The notes: generated from the sequence alone by a model not told the origin. Positions 1-7,418 are shown, numbered from the stretch's first letter. The stretch is DNA of 11,261 nt from Eubacterium sp. (GCA_023663915.1 JAMPGN010000147.1:1-11261); one strand, 5' to 3'. Made by a program: numbers and translations.

Positions 1-1
1 G

Positions 2-940
2 ATGATTCCGGTACTCTTGGGAATTGCCATTGTCATTTTTACCATTATGTATTTTTGTCCGGGTGATCCCGCAGCGGCTATTCTTGGAAATTCGGCAACA
101 CCGGCAGCCATAGAGGCGAAACGTGTGGAAATGGGATTGGACCGCCCTTATATTGTGAGGCTACTCGATTATTTAAAGCAGGTATTTTTACATTTTGATC
201 TTGGAACTTCGTACTTCCAGAATCAATCCGTTATGTCAGGTATTTTATACCGGCTGCCCTACACCGTTACGATTGCAGTGATCTGTATGTTGCTCCAGAT
301 TTTGATTGGAACGCCGCTTGGGATTACAGCAGCGGTGCATCAGAACGGAATTGCGGATCGGATCTGTATGGTCATTGCGCTTGCCGGTGTATCGATTCCG
401 GGATTCTGGCTTGCCATGATGCTGGTGTTATTGTTTGCCGTAAGACTCGGCTGGCTGCCGCCTTATGGAGTAGGCGGGATTCAATATTTTATTCTTCCTT
501 GTATTGCCAATGCCTTTGCCGGAATCGCGTCACAGGCGAGGCAGACTCGTTCCAGTATGCTGGAAGTGATTCGTTCGGACTATATTGTGACCGCACGTGC
601 CAAGGGATTGTCAGAGAAAGAAATCTTGTATAAACATGCATTGCCGAATGCATTAATTCCGATTATTACTGTAGTTGGAAATGGTATGGGAATGATGTTG
701 GGCGGAACGGTGGTAATTGAGTCCGTATTTTCCATTCCTGGTATCGGAATGTATACGACGTCTGCGATCAACAACAGGGATTATCCGGTGGTAATGGGCG
801 GTGTGTTGTTCTTAGGCGCATTATTCAGTCTGATCATGCTGTTGGTGGATGTCATTTACGCATATGTCGATCCGCGAATTAAGGCGCAGTATGAAGGGCA
901 GCAGAAATCTTGGAGAAGGAGGAAAAAAGCGAATGACTAA
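2..940 (+). CDS. dppB: Dipeptide/oligopeptide ABC transporter permease, DppB/OppB type (5' end cut by window)
   Basis: Inner-membrane permease subunit of a peptide/nickel-class ABC importer; it would pair with the DppC-like protein encoded next. The reading frame is open from the first base. The first Met visible (IPVLLGIAIVIFTI) lies inside what is normally the first membrane helix, and the usual N-terminal segment (Met-x-x-Tyr-Ile-x-Lys-Arg-Leu-Leu) is absent, so roughly a dozen residues are probably outside the window. Of the 312 residues seen, the family hallmarks are PGDPA at 20-24, hydrophobic helices near 88-112, 120-148, 162-178, 222-240 and 265-290, and the cytoplasmic coupling (EAA) loop around 196-222 with A200-K-G-L. 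A very basic tail (RRRKK) ends the protein. It overlaps the next gene by 8 bp, which implies translational coupling. The family is secure; dipeptide as substrate is only the family default, and nickel or other peptides are possible. Confidence 0.93.
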   Translation: MIPVLLGIAIVIFTIMYFCPGDPAAAILGNSATPAAIEAKRVEMGLDRPYIVRLLDYLKQVFLHFDLGTSYFQNQSVMSGILYRLPYTVTIAVICMLLQILIGTPLGITAAVHQNGIADRICMVIALAGVSIPGFWLAMMLVLLFAVRLGWLPPYGVGGIQYFILPCIANAFAGIASQARQTRSSMLEVIRSDYIVTARAKGLSEKEILYKHALPNALIPIITVVGNGMGMMLGGTVVIESVFSIPGIGMYTTSAINNRDYPVVMGGVLFLGALFSLIMLLVDVIYAYVDPRIKAQYEGQQKSWRRRKKAND

Positions 941-1826
941 CAGTGCGGCAGCTATAAAAGGTGTAACCATGGAGCGGAAAAAGAAAGAAGGTCAGTTCAG
1001 CCTTGTTATGAAGCGCCTGATGAAGAATAAACTTGCTATGGCAGGGCTTTGTATCACGCTGCTTCTGTTTTTGCTTGCGATTCTTTCCCCATGGATTATG
1101 CCTTATGATTATGATGAACTTAATATGATTGATCGTTTTGCGTCGCCATCTTTAAAGCACTTATGTGGGGCAGATGAGATGGGAAGAGACATTTTCAGCC
1201 GTCTTCTCTATGGGGCGAGATGGTCTCTGGCACTCGGTTTTCTGGCAACGATTATTTCTACGGTTATCGGAATGGTAATCGGATCGATTGTAGGCTATTT
1301 TGGTGGAACGGTGGATACAGTGGTTATGCGTCTGATCGATATCCTTCAGGCGATACCGGGAATCCTTCTAGCGATTGCTATTTCAGCTTGTCTGGGAAGC
1401 GGTTTTGTGAATACAATCATTGCCCTGTCAATCGGCGGCATTCCCATGACAGTGAGACTCCTTCGGGGTTCTATTATGGGAGTGCGTAAAATGGAGTATC
1501 TTGAGGCGGCGCAGACGATTAACTGTTCGATACCGCGTCTGATTATCAAACATATTTTGCCAAACAGTATTTCTCCGATCATCGTCTCTGTGACAATGGG
1601 AATCGGAAATACGATCTTGATGGCGGCATCCTTGAGTTATATCGGACTGGGCGTACAGCCGCCGACTCCGGAATGGGGAGCGATGTTGTCAGCAGGCAGG
1701 ACTTATATGAGAGATTACCCTCATATGGTATTGTTTCCGGGAATAGCGATTGCTCTGGTAGTGCTTTCTTTGAACATGCTAGGGGACGGACTGCGGGATG
1801 CTATGGACCCCAAACTAAAGAAATAG
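933..1826 (+). CDS. dppC: Dipeptide/oligopeptide ABC transporter permease, DppC/OppC type
   Basis: Second membrane permease of the importer, 297 residues, a usual DppC length. I chose the ATG at 933 because an AAGGAGG site at 916-922 sits 10 bases upstream and the protein then begins with a normal short cytoplasmic N-terminus; an in-frame ATG at 849 would put 28 extra residues deep inside dppB. An OppC_N-like first helix lies at about 34-56 after a Lys/Arg-rich stretch. The conserved periplasmic motif G-A-D-x-x-G-R-D-I-F-S-R is at 79-90. Further helices lie at about 98-124, 138-160, 216-236 and 266-284. The coupling loop EAA is at 191-193 and runs to LP at 209-210, and IGLGVQPPTPEWG is at 237-249. 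One oddity: the usual Gly of the EAA loop (EAA-x3-G) is Asn197. The gene overlaps dppB by 8 bp and ends 12 bp before the first ATPase gene. Confidence 0.95.
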   Translation: MTNSAAAIKGVTMERKKKEGQFSLVMKRLMKNKLAMAGLCITLLLFLLAILSPWIMPYDYDELNMIDRFASPSLKHLCGADEMGRDIFSRLLYGARWSLALGFLATIISTVIGMVIGSIVGYFGGTVDTVVMRLIDILQAIPGILLAIAISACLGSGFVNTIIALSIGGIPMTVRLLRGSIMGVRKMEYLEAAQTINCSIPRLIIKHILPNSISPIIVSVTMGIGNTILMAASLSYIGLGVQPPTPEWGAMLSAGRTYMRDYPHMVLFPGIAIALVVLSLNMLGDGLRDAMDPKLKK

Positions 1827-1838
1827 GAGGACGGTAAT

Positions 1839-2846
1839 ATGGATAAAAAGAAAGCTCCATTTATTGAAGTGAAAGATTTGAAGGTACATTATACTTCTGA
1901 GGGCAGGGAAATTCATGCGGTAAATGAGGTGTCCTTTTCTCTGGAAAAAGGGGAAACGCTTGGACTGGTAGGAGAGACCGGGGCGGGCAAGACGACGATC
2001 GCAAAGTCCATCTTAAGAATTTTACCGGAACCTCCTGCACAAGTCGATGGTGGAGAGATTTTGTTGGAAGGGACAGATCTGTTGAAATTATCAAATGATG
2101 AAATGAGGAAAATACGCGGAAGAAGAATCGCGATGATTTTCCAGGACCCGATGACAGCGCTTAATCCGGTTATGAGAGTCGGGAAGCAGATTGCGGAAGG
2201 AATTGCTCTTCATAAGAAACTGTCGGCAAAAGAAGCGGAAAATGAGGCGAAAAAAATGTTGGAGATGGTAGGAATACCGGCTTCACGATACCGTGATTAT
2301 CCGCATCAGTTTTCCGGTGGTATGAAGCAGAGGGTAGTCATTGCCATGGCGTTATCCTGCAATCCGGATCTGCTGTTAGCGGATGAACCGACGACTGCTC
2401 TCGATGTGACGATTCAGGCGCAGGTTTTGGATATCGTTAAGAATCTTCAACAGGAACTGAAAACATCTATGATTATGATCACGCATGATTTAGGTATTGT
2501 GGCGGAAGTCTGTGATAATGTTGCCGTAATCTATGCGGGACAGATTGTGGAGTATGGAAGCCGGGAAGAAATCTTTGATCATCCGGTGCACCCGTACACG
2601 ATCGGACTGTTTGGCTCGCTTCCGGATATCAATTCTGACGTAGACAGACTATCCCCGATTATGGGTATGCCGCCCGATCCCGCCAATCTCCCTTCGGGCT
2701 GTGCTTTTTCACCTCGCTGTCCTTACGCGGATGAGAAATGTAGAATCGCACCTGTCGGGCTTGATACGATGGAAGGAACGCATTCATGCCGCTGTATTCA
2801 CTGGCGCAAAGCGGAACAAATGAGAAACGCCGGGGAAACCAGTTAG
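1839..2846 (+). CDS. dppD: Oligopeptide/dipeptide ABC transporter ATP-binding protein, DppD/OppD type
   Basis: Cytoplasmic ATPase, 335 residues, half of the heterodimeric motor for the two permeases upstream. Its motifs are intact: Walker A GETGAGKT at 45-52, Q-loop Gln102, signature FSGGM at 158-162, Walker B LLLADEP at 178-184 with catalytic Glu183, and H-loop His216. The C-terminal oligo_HPY region begins at HPVHPYT (248-254) and carries cysteines 288, 294, 301 and 317/319 with spacing Cx5Cx6Cx15C. In the DppD/OppD family this Cys set is known to bind a 4Fe-4S cluster; cluster binding here is inferred. The start is supported by AGGAGG at 1825-1830, which overlaps the upstream gene's stop codon. 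The protein pairs with the DppF-like ATPase 17 bp downstream, and its canonical signature faces the partner's Walker A. Confidence 0.96.
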   Translation: MDKKKAPFIEVKDLKVHYTSEGREIHAVNEVSFSLEKGETLGLVGETGAGKTTIAKSILRILPEPPAQVDGGEILLEGTDLLKLSNDEMRKIRGRRIAMIFQDPMTALNPVMRVGKQIAEGIALHKKLSAKEAENEAKKMLEMVGIPASRYRDYPHQFSGGMKQRVVIAMALSCNPDLLLADEPTTALDVTIQAQVLDIVKNLQQELKTSMIMITHDLGIVAEVCDNVAVIYAGQIVEYGSREEIFDHPVHPYTIGLFGSLPDINSDVDRLSPIMGMPPDPANLPSGCAFSPRCPYADEKCRIAPVGLDTMEGTHSCRCIHWRKAEQMRNAGETS

Positions 2847-2863
2847 AGGGAAAGGAGAATACT

Positions 2864-3817
2864 ATGTCAGAAATATTGATGGAAGTAAAACATCTGAAAA
2901 AATATTTTGAAACGCCAAAAGGAATGCTCCATGCAGTGGATGATGTGACTTTTTCGATTGGAAAAGGAAAGACCATGGGAGTAGTAGGGGAATCCGGATG
3001 CGGTAAATCGACTCTTGGACGTACACTGATTCATCTATATGAGAGTACCGATGGACAGATTTTGTTTCGTGGGGAAGACATTACCCATGTGACAAAACAT
3101 AAGATGCATGAGTTGAGAGAGCAGATGCAGATTATTTTCCAAGACCCTTTTGCGTCTTTAAATCCGAGAATGACGGTGGAGGAAACCATTCGGGAACCGT
3201 TGGAACTGTGCGGGAAATTTAAAAAAGGAGAATTGCAGGACGAGGCGGACCGGATCATGGAAATGGTTGGTATTGACGAGAGACTTCGGTATGCCTATCC
3301 CCATGAGTTAGACGGCGGCAGAAGGCAGCGTGTGGGAATCGGACGTGCGCTTGCCTTAAATCCGGCATTTGTGGTCTGTGATGAACCGGTGTCCGCGCTC
3401 GACGTTTCCATTCAGGCGCAGGTATTGAACCTTCTTCAGGATTTACAGGAGAAATCCGGAGTTACATATATGTTCGTGACACATGATCTGTCAGTGGTCA
3501 AGCATATATCCGATCACATCTGTGTGATGTATTTAGGGCAGCTTGTGGAGACTACGACATCCAAAGAGTTGTTTGCGAATCCGGTGCACCCGTATACGAA
3601 GGCATTATTGTCCGCGATTCCTTCCGTGGATATTCATCAGAAAAAGCAGAGAATCATTTTACAGGGTGAAATCGTATCACCAGTTGAGCCAAAACCTGGA
3701 TGCAGGTTTGCGGCGAGATGTCCATATGCGACAGAACAGTGCAGGCAGCCCCAGCAGCTTCGCGAGATTGCAAAAGATCATTTCGTCTCCTGCTGCAGGG
3801 TGGAAGAAATCGGGTAA
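2864..3817 (+). CDS. dppF: Oligopeptide/dipeptide ABC transporter ATP-binding protein, DppF/OppF type, with degenerate signature
   Basis: Second ATPase of the importer, 317 residues. The start at 2864 follows GGAG at 2854-2857; an in-frame ATG at 2786 lies inside the previous gene and would add 26 unrelated residues. Visible motifs are Walker A GESGCGKS at 42-49, Q-loop Gln93, Walker B FVVCDEP at 169-175 with Glu174, D-loop SALD at 177-180, H-loop His207, and HPYT at 242-245. C-terminal cysteines 280, 286, 293 and 310/311 (Cx5Cx6Cx16C) mirror those of the DppD partner and suggest a second Fe-S site. The ABC signature is unusual: LDGGR at 149-153 instead of L/F-S-G-G-Q, so the Ser that contacts the ATP gamma-phosphate is Asp150. 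Every other catalytic motif is present, so the gene is not decayed. From memory, this LDGGRRQR form recurs in Clostridia, but I cannot confirm that here. Confidence 0.95.
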   Translation: MSEILMEVKHLKKYFETPKGMLHAVDDVTFSIGKGKTMGVVGESGCGKSTLGRTLIHLYESTDGQILFRGEDITHVTKHKMHELREQMQIIFQDPFASLNPRMTVEETIREPLELCGKFKKGELQDEADRIMEMVGIDERLRYAYPHELDGGRRQRVGIGRALALNPAFVVCDEPVSALDVSIQAQVLNLLQDLQEKSGVTYMFVTHDLSVVKHISDHICVMYLGQLVETTTSKELFANPVHPYTKALLSAIPSVDIHQKKQRIILQGEIVSPVEPKPGCRFAARCPYATEQCRQPQQLREIAKDHFVSCCRVEEIG

Positions 3818-3840
3818 TCAGATAAGAGAGGTGGGAACTA

Positions 3841-5103
3841 ATGAAGGCAGGCGCAGGAAAATCAGAAATCATACTGACAGATGAATATTTGGAAATTGAG
3901 AATTTTACAGTGATACATAAGGCTTTGAACGCCCGTGCCGTGGTGATGGAAAGCGAAAATGTTTTTGTCTGTTTATCTCTTGAGATGACATCCCTTCCAG
4001 AGGAGGAAGTGAAAATGATGCGTCAGGGGATTGCGGAACGCTTTCGGTTAGAGGAGACACAAATCTGGGTATGTGTGACACATACCTTTTCCGCACCTCA
4101 TTTATTGCCGGACGGGATATTGAAAGATGAGGAAAAAATAAAACAAAAAGAAATTTATCGTAAGGCGCTTCACAAGGCGGCAATGGAAGCGGTGGAGCTG
4201 GCTTTTGCTTCCATGCAGCCGGTGAGGGCAGGGTTTGGCACAGGTTTGTGCGAGGTAAACAGAAACAGGGATGTGGAACTGCAGGACGGCTGGTGGGTCG
4301 GGGAAGGCGGACTTGGATTGACAGACCATACCGTGTCGGTTCTGTCTCTGAACCGTGCAGACGAAACGCCGTTGGCAATTTTATTTCATTACGGAGTGCA
4401 GTCCTCAGTGCTTGATGGATCGGAATTGAATGCAGGGGGCAAGGCAGTCACGCCGGATCTTGCCGGAACAGCCAGTGTCTATATTGAAAAAATGTATAAA
4501 GAAGACAATACGATCGGACTGTTTCTGATAGGGGCGGCGGGCGATCAGTGCCCGATCGAGAAGACGGTCCATGAAGTTTTTGTGCAGGGGGAGCGTGTGC
4601 GCAGAGACCGTCAGGAGGAAGGATTTGGAATTTGTGAATCACTGGGGGAAAAGCTTGGCAAAACGGTTTGTGATATCATGCAGAAGATGACGTACACAAA
4701 TGTTGCGGATAAGATTAAGTACGGGAAAGTAAATTTTCATGTGCCGGGGAAAGAGATGGAGCGGGAGCTGAAAAAACTTCATCCCGTAAAACAGATGGAA
4801 TACATACCATCAACGGATAAAGAAATCGAGGTGGAGGCAGTCTGCATCGGGGAGCTTGCACTTGTGGGTGTGAAACCGGAGCTGAATTGCTGCAGCGGGA
4901 TTGCCATCAGCGAATACTCTCCGTTTCAGAATACATTGGTATGTACCATGGTGAACGGAGCTTCCAAATATATGGCAGATAGAAATTCTTATAATAGGTA
5001 TACTTATGAGGCAATCAATTCACCGTTCGGCAAAGGTGCGGCGGAATTGTTAATACGACAATCCGTGGCACTCCTTGAAGATATGACAAATTCCTTATCA
5101 TGA
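3841..5103 (+). CDS. Neutral/alkaline ceramidase-like hydrolase (N-terminal domain only)
   Basis: A 420-residue protein that I match to the neutral/alkaline non-lysosomal ceramidase fold (PF04734), zinc amidases that cleave N-acyl bonds. Family motifs appear in order: THTFSAP at 80-86 (family THTHSGP), NRNR at 140-143 (family NRSP), LFHYG at 181-185 (family FAVHP), GAAGDQCP at 231-238 (family NxGDVSPN), KPE at 345-347 (family PGEF) and a Tyr-rich stretch with Tyr378, Tyr384 and Tyr387. By motif position the Pseudomonas enzyme's zinc ligands would be His81, His183, Glu347 and one of these tyrosines. Two deviations are seen: the second His of THTH is Phe83, and the conserved Ser of GDVSPN is Cys237. 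There is no signal peptide and no C-terminal Ig-like domain (full-length ceramidases exceed 600 residues), so it should act in the cytoplasm. AGGTGG at 3829-3834 supports the start, and the 23-bp gap to dppF puts it in the operon. The substrate is unknown; ceramide is unlikely given the location and context. Confidence 0.75.
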   Translation: MKAGAGKSEIILTDEYLEIENFTVIHKALNARAVVMESENVFVCLSLEMTSLPEEEVKMMRQGIAERFRLEETQIWVCVTHTFSAPHLLPDGILKDEEKIKQKEIYRKALHKAAMEAVELAFASMQPVRAGFGTGLCEVNRNRDVELQDGWWVGEGGLGLTDHTVSVLSLNRADETPLAILFHYGVQSSVLDGSELNAGGKAVTPDLAGTASVYIEKMYKEDNTIGLFLIGAAGDQCPIEKTVHEVFVQGERVRRDRQEEGFGICESLGEKLGKTVCDIMQKMTYTNVADKIKYGKVNFHVPGKEMERELKKLHPVKQMEYIPSTDKEIEVEAVCIGELALVGVKPELNCCSGIAISEYSPFQNTLVCTMVNGASKYMADRNSYNRYTYEAINSPFGKGAAELLIRQSVALLEDMTNSLS

Positions 5104-5215
5104 ACTGGGAGGGCATATGGCGCAAAAGGTTCTCTCATGCCAAAGTTTGCTGAAAGGTTTTGGGGTATCAGCATCATAGAATTGTTATGAAAACAGTGTA
5201 GAAATGGAGTAAAAA
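5104..5215 (+). other. Intergenic gap inside the operon; possible 20-codon ORF
   Basis: This 112-bp spacer has no convincing terminator or promoter. It does hold a tiny ORF at 5117-5179, MAQKVLSCQSLLKGFGVSAS, preceded by GGGAGGG at 5107-5113 only 3 bases from its ATG. The pattern L-x-C-x-x-L-x-K-x-F-G recalls the first strand of an ABC ATPase domain, but nothing downstream continues that fold. It could be a leader peptide, a gene scrap or chance. Confidence 0.2.
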
Positions 5216-7276
5216 ATGGAAATACGGAATATAACAGCCGTGACCAAAGTCACGGGCAGCGGTCAGATGGTGGTGGCGGCAGTGTTGGAATATCAGGATA
5301 TGGTTTCGGAGACTGCTTTGCCAAGAGAAGATGCGGCGGACCGCTATCTGGTAAAAGACAGGACAATCACGCGGGCCTATATCAGCCGGTCGGGGGAGAT
5401 GGAAGATGAGACATCCGAGGGGAAATATGTGATTCTTGAGCTGGACCCGCAGGATAGAGGAGCATCGGTCAAGAGAAGGATCGGAAAAGGAAGGGACGCG
5501 AAATTGCGGATCGTTCCGGGAGAAGTGGAAGTTCGACTTCCGGGAGAGGATTTCTATCGGAAAAATAACCAGACAATCAATCAGACGGCGGACTTATTTG
5601 CACAGTTTACCTATCAGGATGCTGCGACCGGAAAGGAGCTTGTATACAATCTTTTCTGTCCACAGGAGATGGAGGAGGGAAAGAACTATCCGCTCGTACT
5701 GTTTATGCATGATGCGGGCGCTTGCTCTGCAGATATTACAGCGCCTCTCGCACAGGGAAATGGCGCCACCGTCTGGGCGGAGAGGCGCGCACAAAAACGT
5801 CATGCCTGTTTTGTGTTAGCGCCCAGATATCCGGAAATGGCGGCAAATGACGAATTTGAAGTTACATGGGAAGCGGATGCGACGATCCGACTTGTACAGA
5901 CATTGCTGCAGGAATATCCGATTGATGAAAAACGGATTTATGGAACGGGACAGTCTATGGGGTGTATGATGCTCTGCGAGCTGCTGCTGCGTAACCCAGG
6001 GTTTTTTGCAGGCTGTTATCTGGTGGCGGGACAATGGAATCCTGCGCGCATGGGAGCGGTAAAGGATGAAAATCTGTGGATACTGGTATCGGAGATGGAC
6101 GAGAAGGCTTTTCCCATTATGGGAGACTGTATGAAGCAGGTGGAAAAGCAGGGCGGCAGAGTTGTGCGGGGTGCCTTGAATGCCAAAGAATCGCTGGCTG
6201 AACAGAATGCCGTAGTAAGGCAAATTGCCAGAACTGGAGAACATATATTTTTTACATGGTATGAAAAGGACAGCGTATTGCCGGAAGGTGGCGAAATTTT
6301 CCCAGGAGCATATCATGTCAATACATGGGTTCATGCCTATTATTTGGAAGCGGTACAGGACTGGCTTTTTGCGCAGAGCAGGAATAGAATTGATTTTTCC
6401 TGTAAGCATGAAGTCTTATTGGAAGATGAAGAGGGGAACCGCCTCCCGATGGATGTACCATATTATCATACAGAGTTGATTGCACCTGGAACGTGGCAGA
6501 TTGACAGTGATGGAGATTACTTCTATCTGGTAGAGGGTGAAAATGAGGCGCTTGTGATTGACGGCGGTTACGGATGTGGAAATACGAGGGCATTTTGCCA
6601 AAGCCTGACGGAGAAACCGGTAAGACGCATTGCAAATACGCATGACCATTTTGACCATACTGCCAATAACTGTTATTTCGACTGTGTTTATATGTCACAG
6701 GAGACGCAGCCTCTTGCAACCGTCCCGTTTCCGAGTTTTTCTGGAATCGATTTTCCGAGGGATTATGCAGTTGAGATCATCGATGAGGGGTATGTGTTTG
6801 ATTTAGGGGGAAGAAAAGTCGAAACATTTAAATGTCCGGATCATGCGGTTGGCAGTCTGATGTTCCTTGACAGGAAAGAAGGGATTCTGTTCTGTGGGGA
6901 TGAACTGTGCATGCCTTTTGGAAAAGCGTTGAACGGAAGTGTAGAGCATGTATGGAAGATGTTAGGGAAACTTGAGGAACGGATGGATGAGATTAGAGTG
7001 CTGTATGGCGGTCCCGGAAGGGGCGAGACAGAAATCATCAGACGTTTGAGGGAGAATATGAGGTATATCCTAGATGGACATGAAGGGAAACCTCTTGAAA
7101 GCCACGAGAATGTGGAGGAGTCAAAACCGGAAGAACAAATCGTGTATGCTAGAAGAATGCCACATGCTCCGGACCGACACAAAGATGACCCGGCGGACAT
7201 TCCATTTATGCGTGAGATGGATTATGCAGATATTAAAGTGATTTATGACGTGAGAAAAGTATGGGAAGTGGTATAA
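5216..7276 (+). CDS. Fusion protein: esterase Ig-like domain + alpha/beta hydrolase (EstA/COG4099-like) + MBL-fold domain
   Basis: A 686-residue protein with three regions. Residues 1-110 resemble the Ig-like N-terminal domain of EstA-type esterases (strand-rich, YVILEL at 71-76). Residues about 135-390 form an alpha/beta hydrolase: LVLFMHDAGA at 160-169, nucleophile elbow GTGQSMG at 243-249 (Ser247), a candidate acid Asp295 and candidate His367 (or His373). Residues about 414-640 form a metallo-beta-lactamase fold: THDHFDH at 475-481 (HxHxDH), PDH at 541-543, GD at 561-562. The last family His, expected in the GGPGRG segment at 598-603, is Arg602, so a two-metal site would lack one ligand. 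There is no signal peptide, although EstA-type enzymes are often secreted. GGAG at 5206-5209, 6 bases from the ATG, sets the start. Probable roles are ester, lactone or peptide hydrolysis in the cytoplasm. The domains are clear but the substrate is not. The gene follows the importer and the ceramidase-like gene on the same strand. Confidence 0.85.
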   Translation: MEIRNITAVTKVTGSGQMVVAAVLEYQDMVSETALPREDAADRYLVKDRTITRAYISRSGEMEDETSEGKYVILELDPQDRGASVKRRIGKGRDAKLRIVPGEVEVRLPGEDFYRKNNQTINQTADLFAQFTYQDAATGKELVYNLFCPQEMEEGKNYPLVLFMHDAGACSADITAPLAQGNGATVWAERRAQKRHACFVLAPRYPEMAANDEFEVTWEADATIRLVQTLLQEYPIDEKRIYGTGQSMGCMMLCELLLRNPGFFAGCYLVAGQWNPARMGAVKDENLWILVSEMDEKAFPIMGDCMKQVEKQGGRVVRGALNAKESLAEQNAVVRQIARTGEHIFFTWYEKDSVLPEGGEIFPGAYHVNTWVHAYYLEAVQDWLFAQSRNRIDFSCKHEVLLEDEEGNRLPMDVPYYHTELIAPGTWQIDSDGDYFYLVEGENEALVIDGGYGCGNTRAFCQSLTEKPVRRIANTHDHFDHTANNCYFDCVYMSQETQPLATVPFPSFSGIDFPRDYAVEIIDEGYVFDLGGRKVETFKCPDHAVGSLMFLDRKEGILFCGDELCMPFGKALNGSVEHVWKMLGKLEERMDEIRVLYGGPGRGETEIIRRLRENMRYILDGHEGKPLESHENVEESKPEEQIVYARRMPHAPDRHKDDPADIPFMREMDYADIKVIYDVRKVWEVV

Positions 7277-7297
7277 AAGTCTGAGTGCCGGCTCAAG

Positions 7298-7305
7298 CCA
7301 GAATG
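7298..7305 (+). repeat. 8-bp target-site duplication, left copy
   Basis: CCAGAATG directly abuts the left end of the inverted-repeat element. A perfect second copy abuts its right end at 7419-7426. Eight bp is the duplication length known for the IS66 family. Confidence 0.8.
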
Positions 7306-7418
7306 GTAACAGTTCTATAGGGCGGACGCCCGACATGAATCATTTGCCAGCCAGCTTGTAAAGCTTTGTGCATAATGTATATTCTGGCAAATTATGAATG
7401 GCATGGCTGAACTGTTAC
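7306..7418. mobile_element. 113-bp MITE, probably IS66-type
   Basis: The ends are perfect 10-bp inverted repeats, GTAACAGTTC (7306-7315) and GAACTGTTAC (7409-7418), flanked by identical 8-bp direct repeats CCAGAATG. IS66-family elements are known for ends beginning GTAA and 8-bp duplications, so a transposase of that family is the likely mover; the assignment is an inference. No protein is encoded. Inside are a second inverted repeat (TTTGCCAG at 7343-7350 with CTGGCAAA at 7384-7391, extendable by AT pairs), a GC-rich palindrome GGGCGGACGCCC at 7320-7331, and a small hairpin AGCTT/AAGCT at 7353-7365. The transcript could fold into a nested structure. It lies 29 bp past the stop of the fusion gene and about 50 bp before the promoter of the chemotaxis gene. 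Confidence 0.75.

Noticed and set aside
849..932. 28-codon upstream extension of dppC
   Set aside because: It overlaps dppB by 92 bp and has no ribosome binding site; AAGGAGG fits the ATG at 933.
2786..2863. 26-codon upstream extension of dppF
   Set aside because: It overlaps dppD and lacks family similarity; the ATG at 2864 follows GGAG at proper spacing.
5112..5141. GGCAT/ATGCC hairpin between the ceramidase-like and fusion genes
   Set aside because: The stem is only 5 bp with a 20-base loop and no T-run, so it does not split the operon.
5183..5191. Promoter directly upstream of the fusion gene (TGTTATGAA)
   Set aside because: The -10 matches at only 4 of 6 positions and there is no -35 at suitable spacing.
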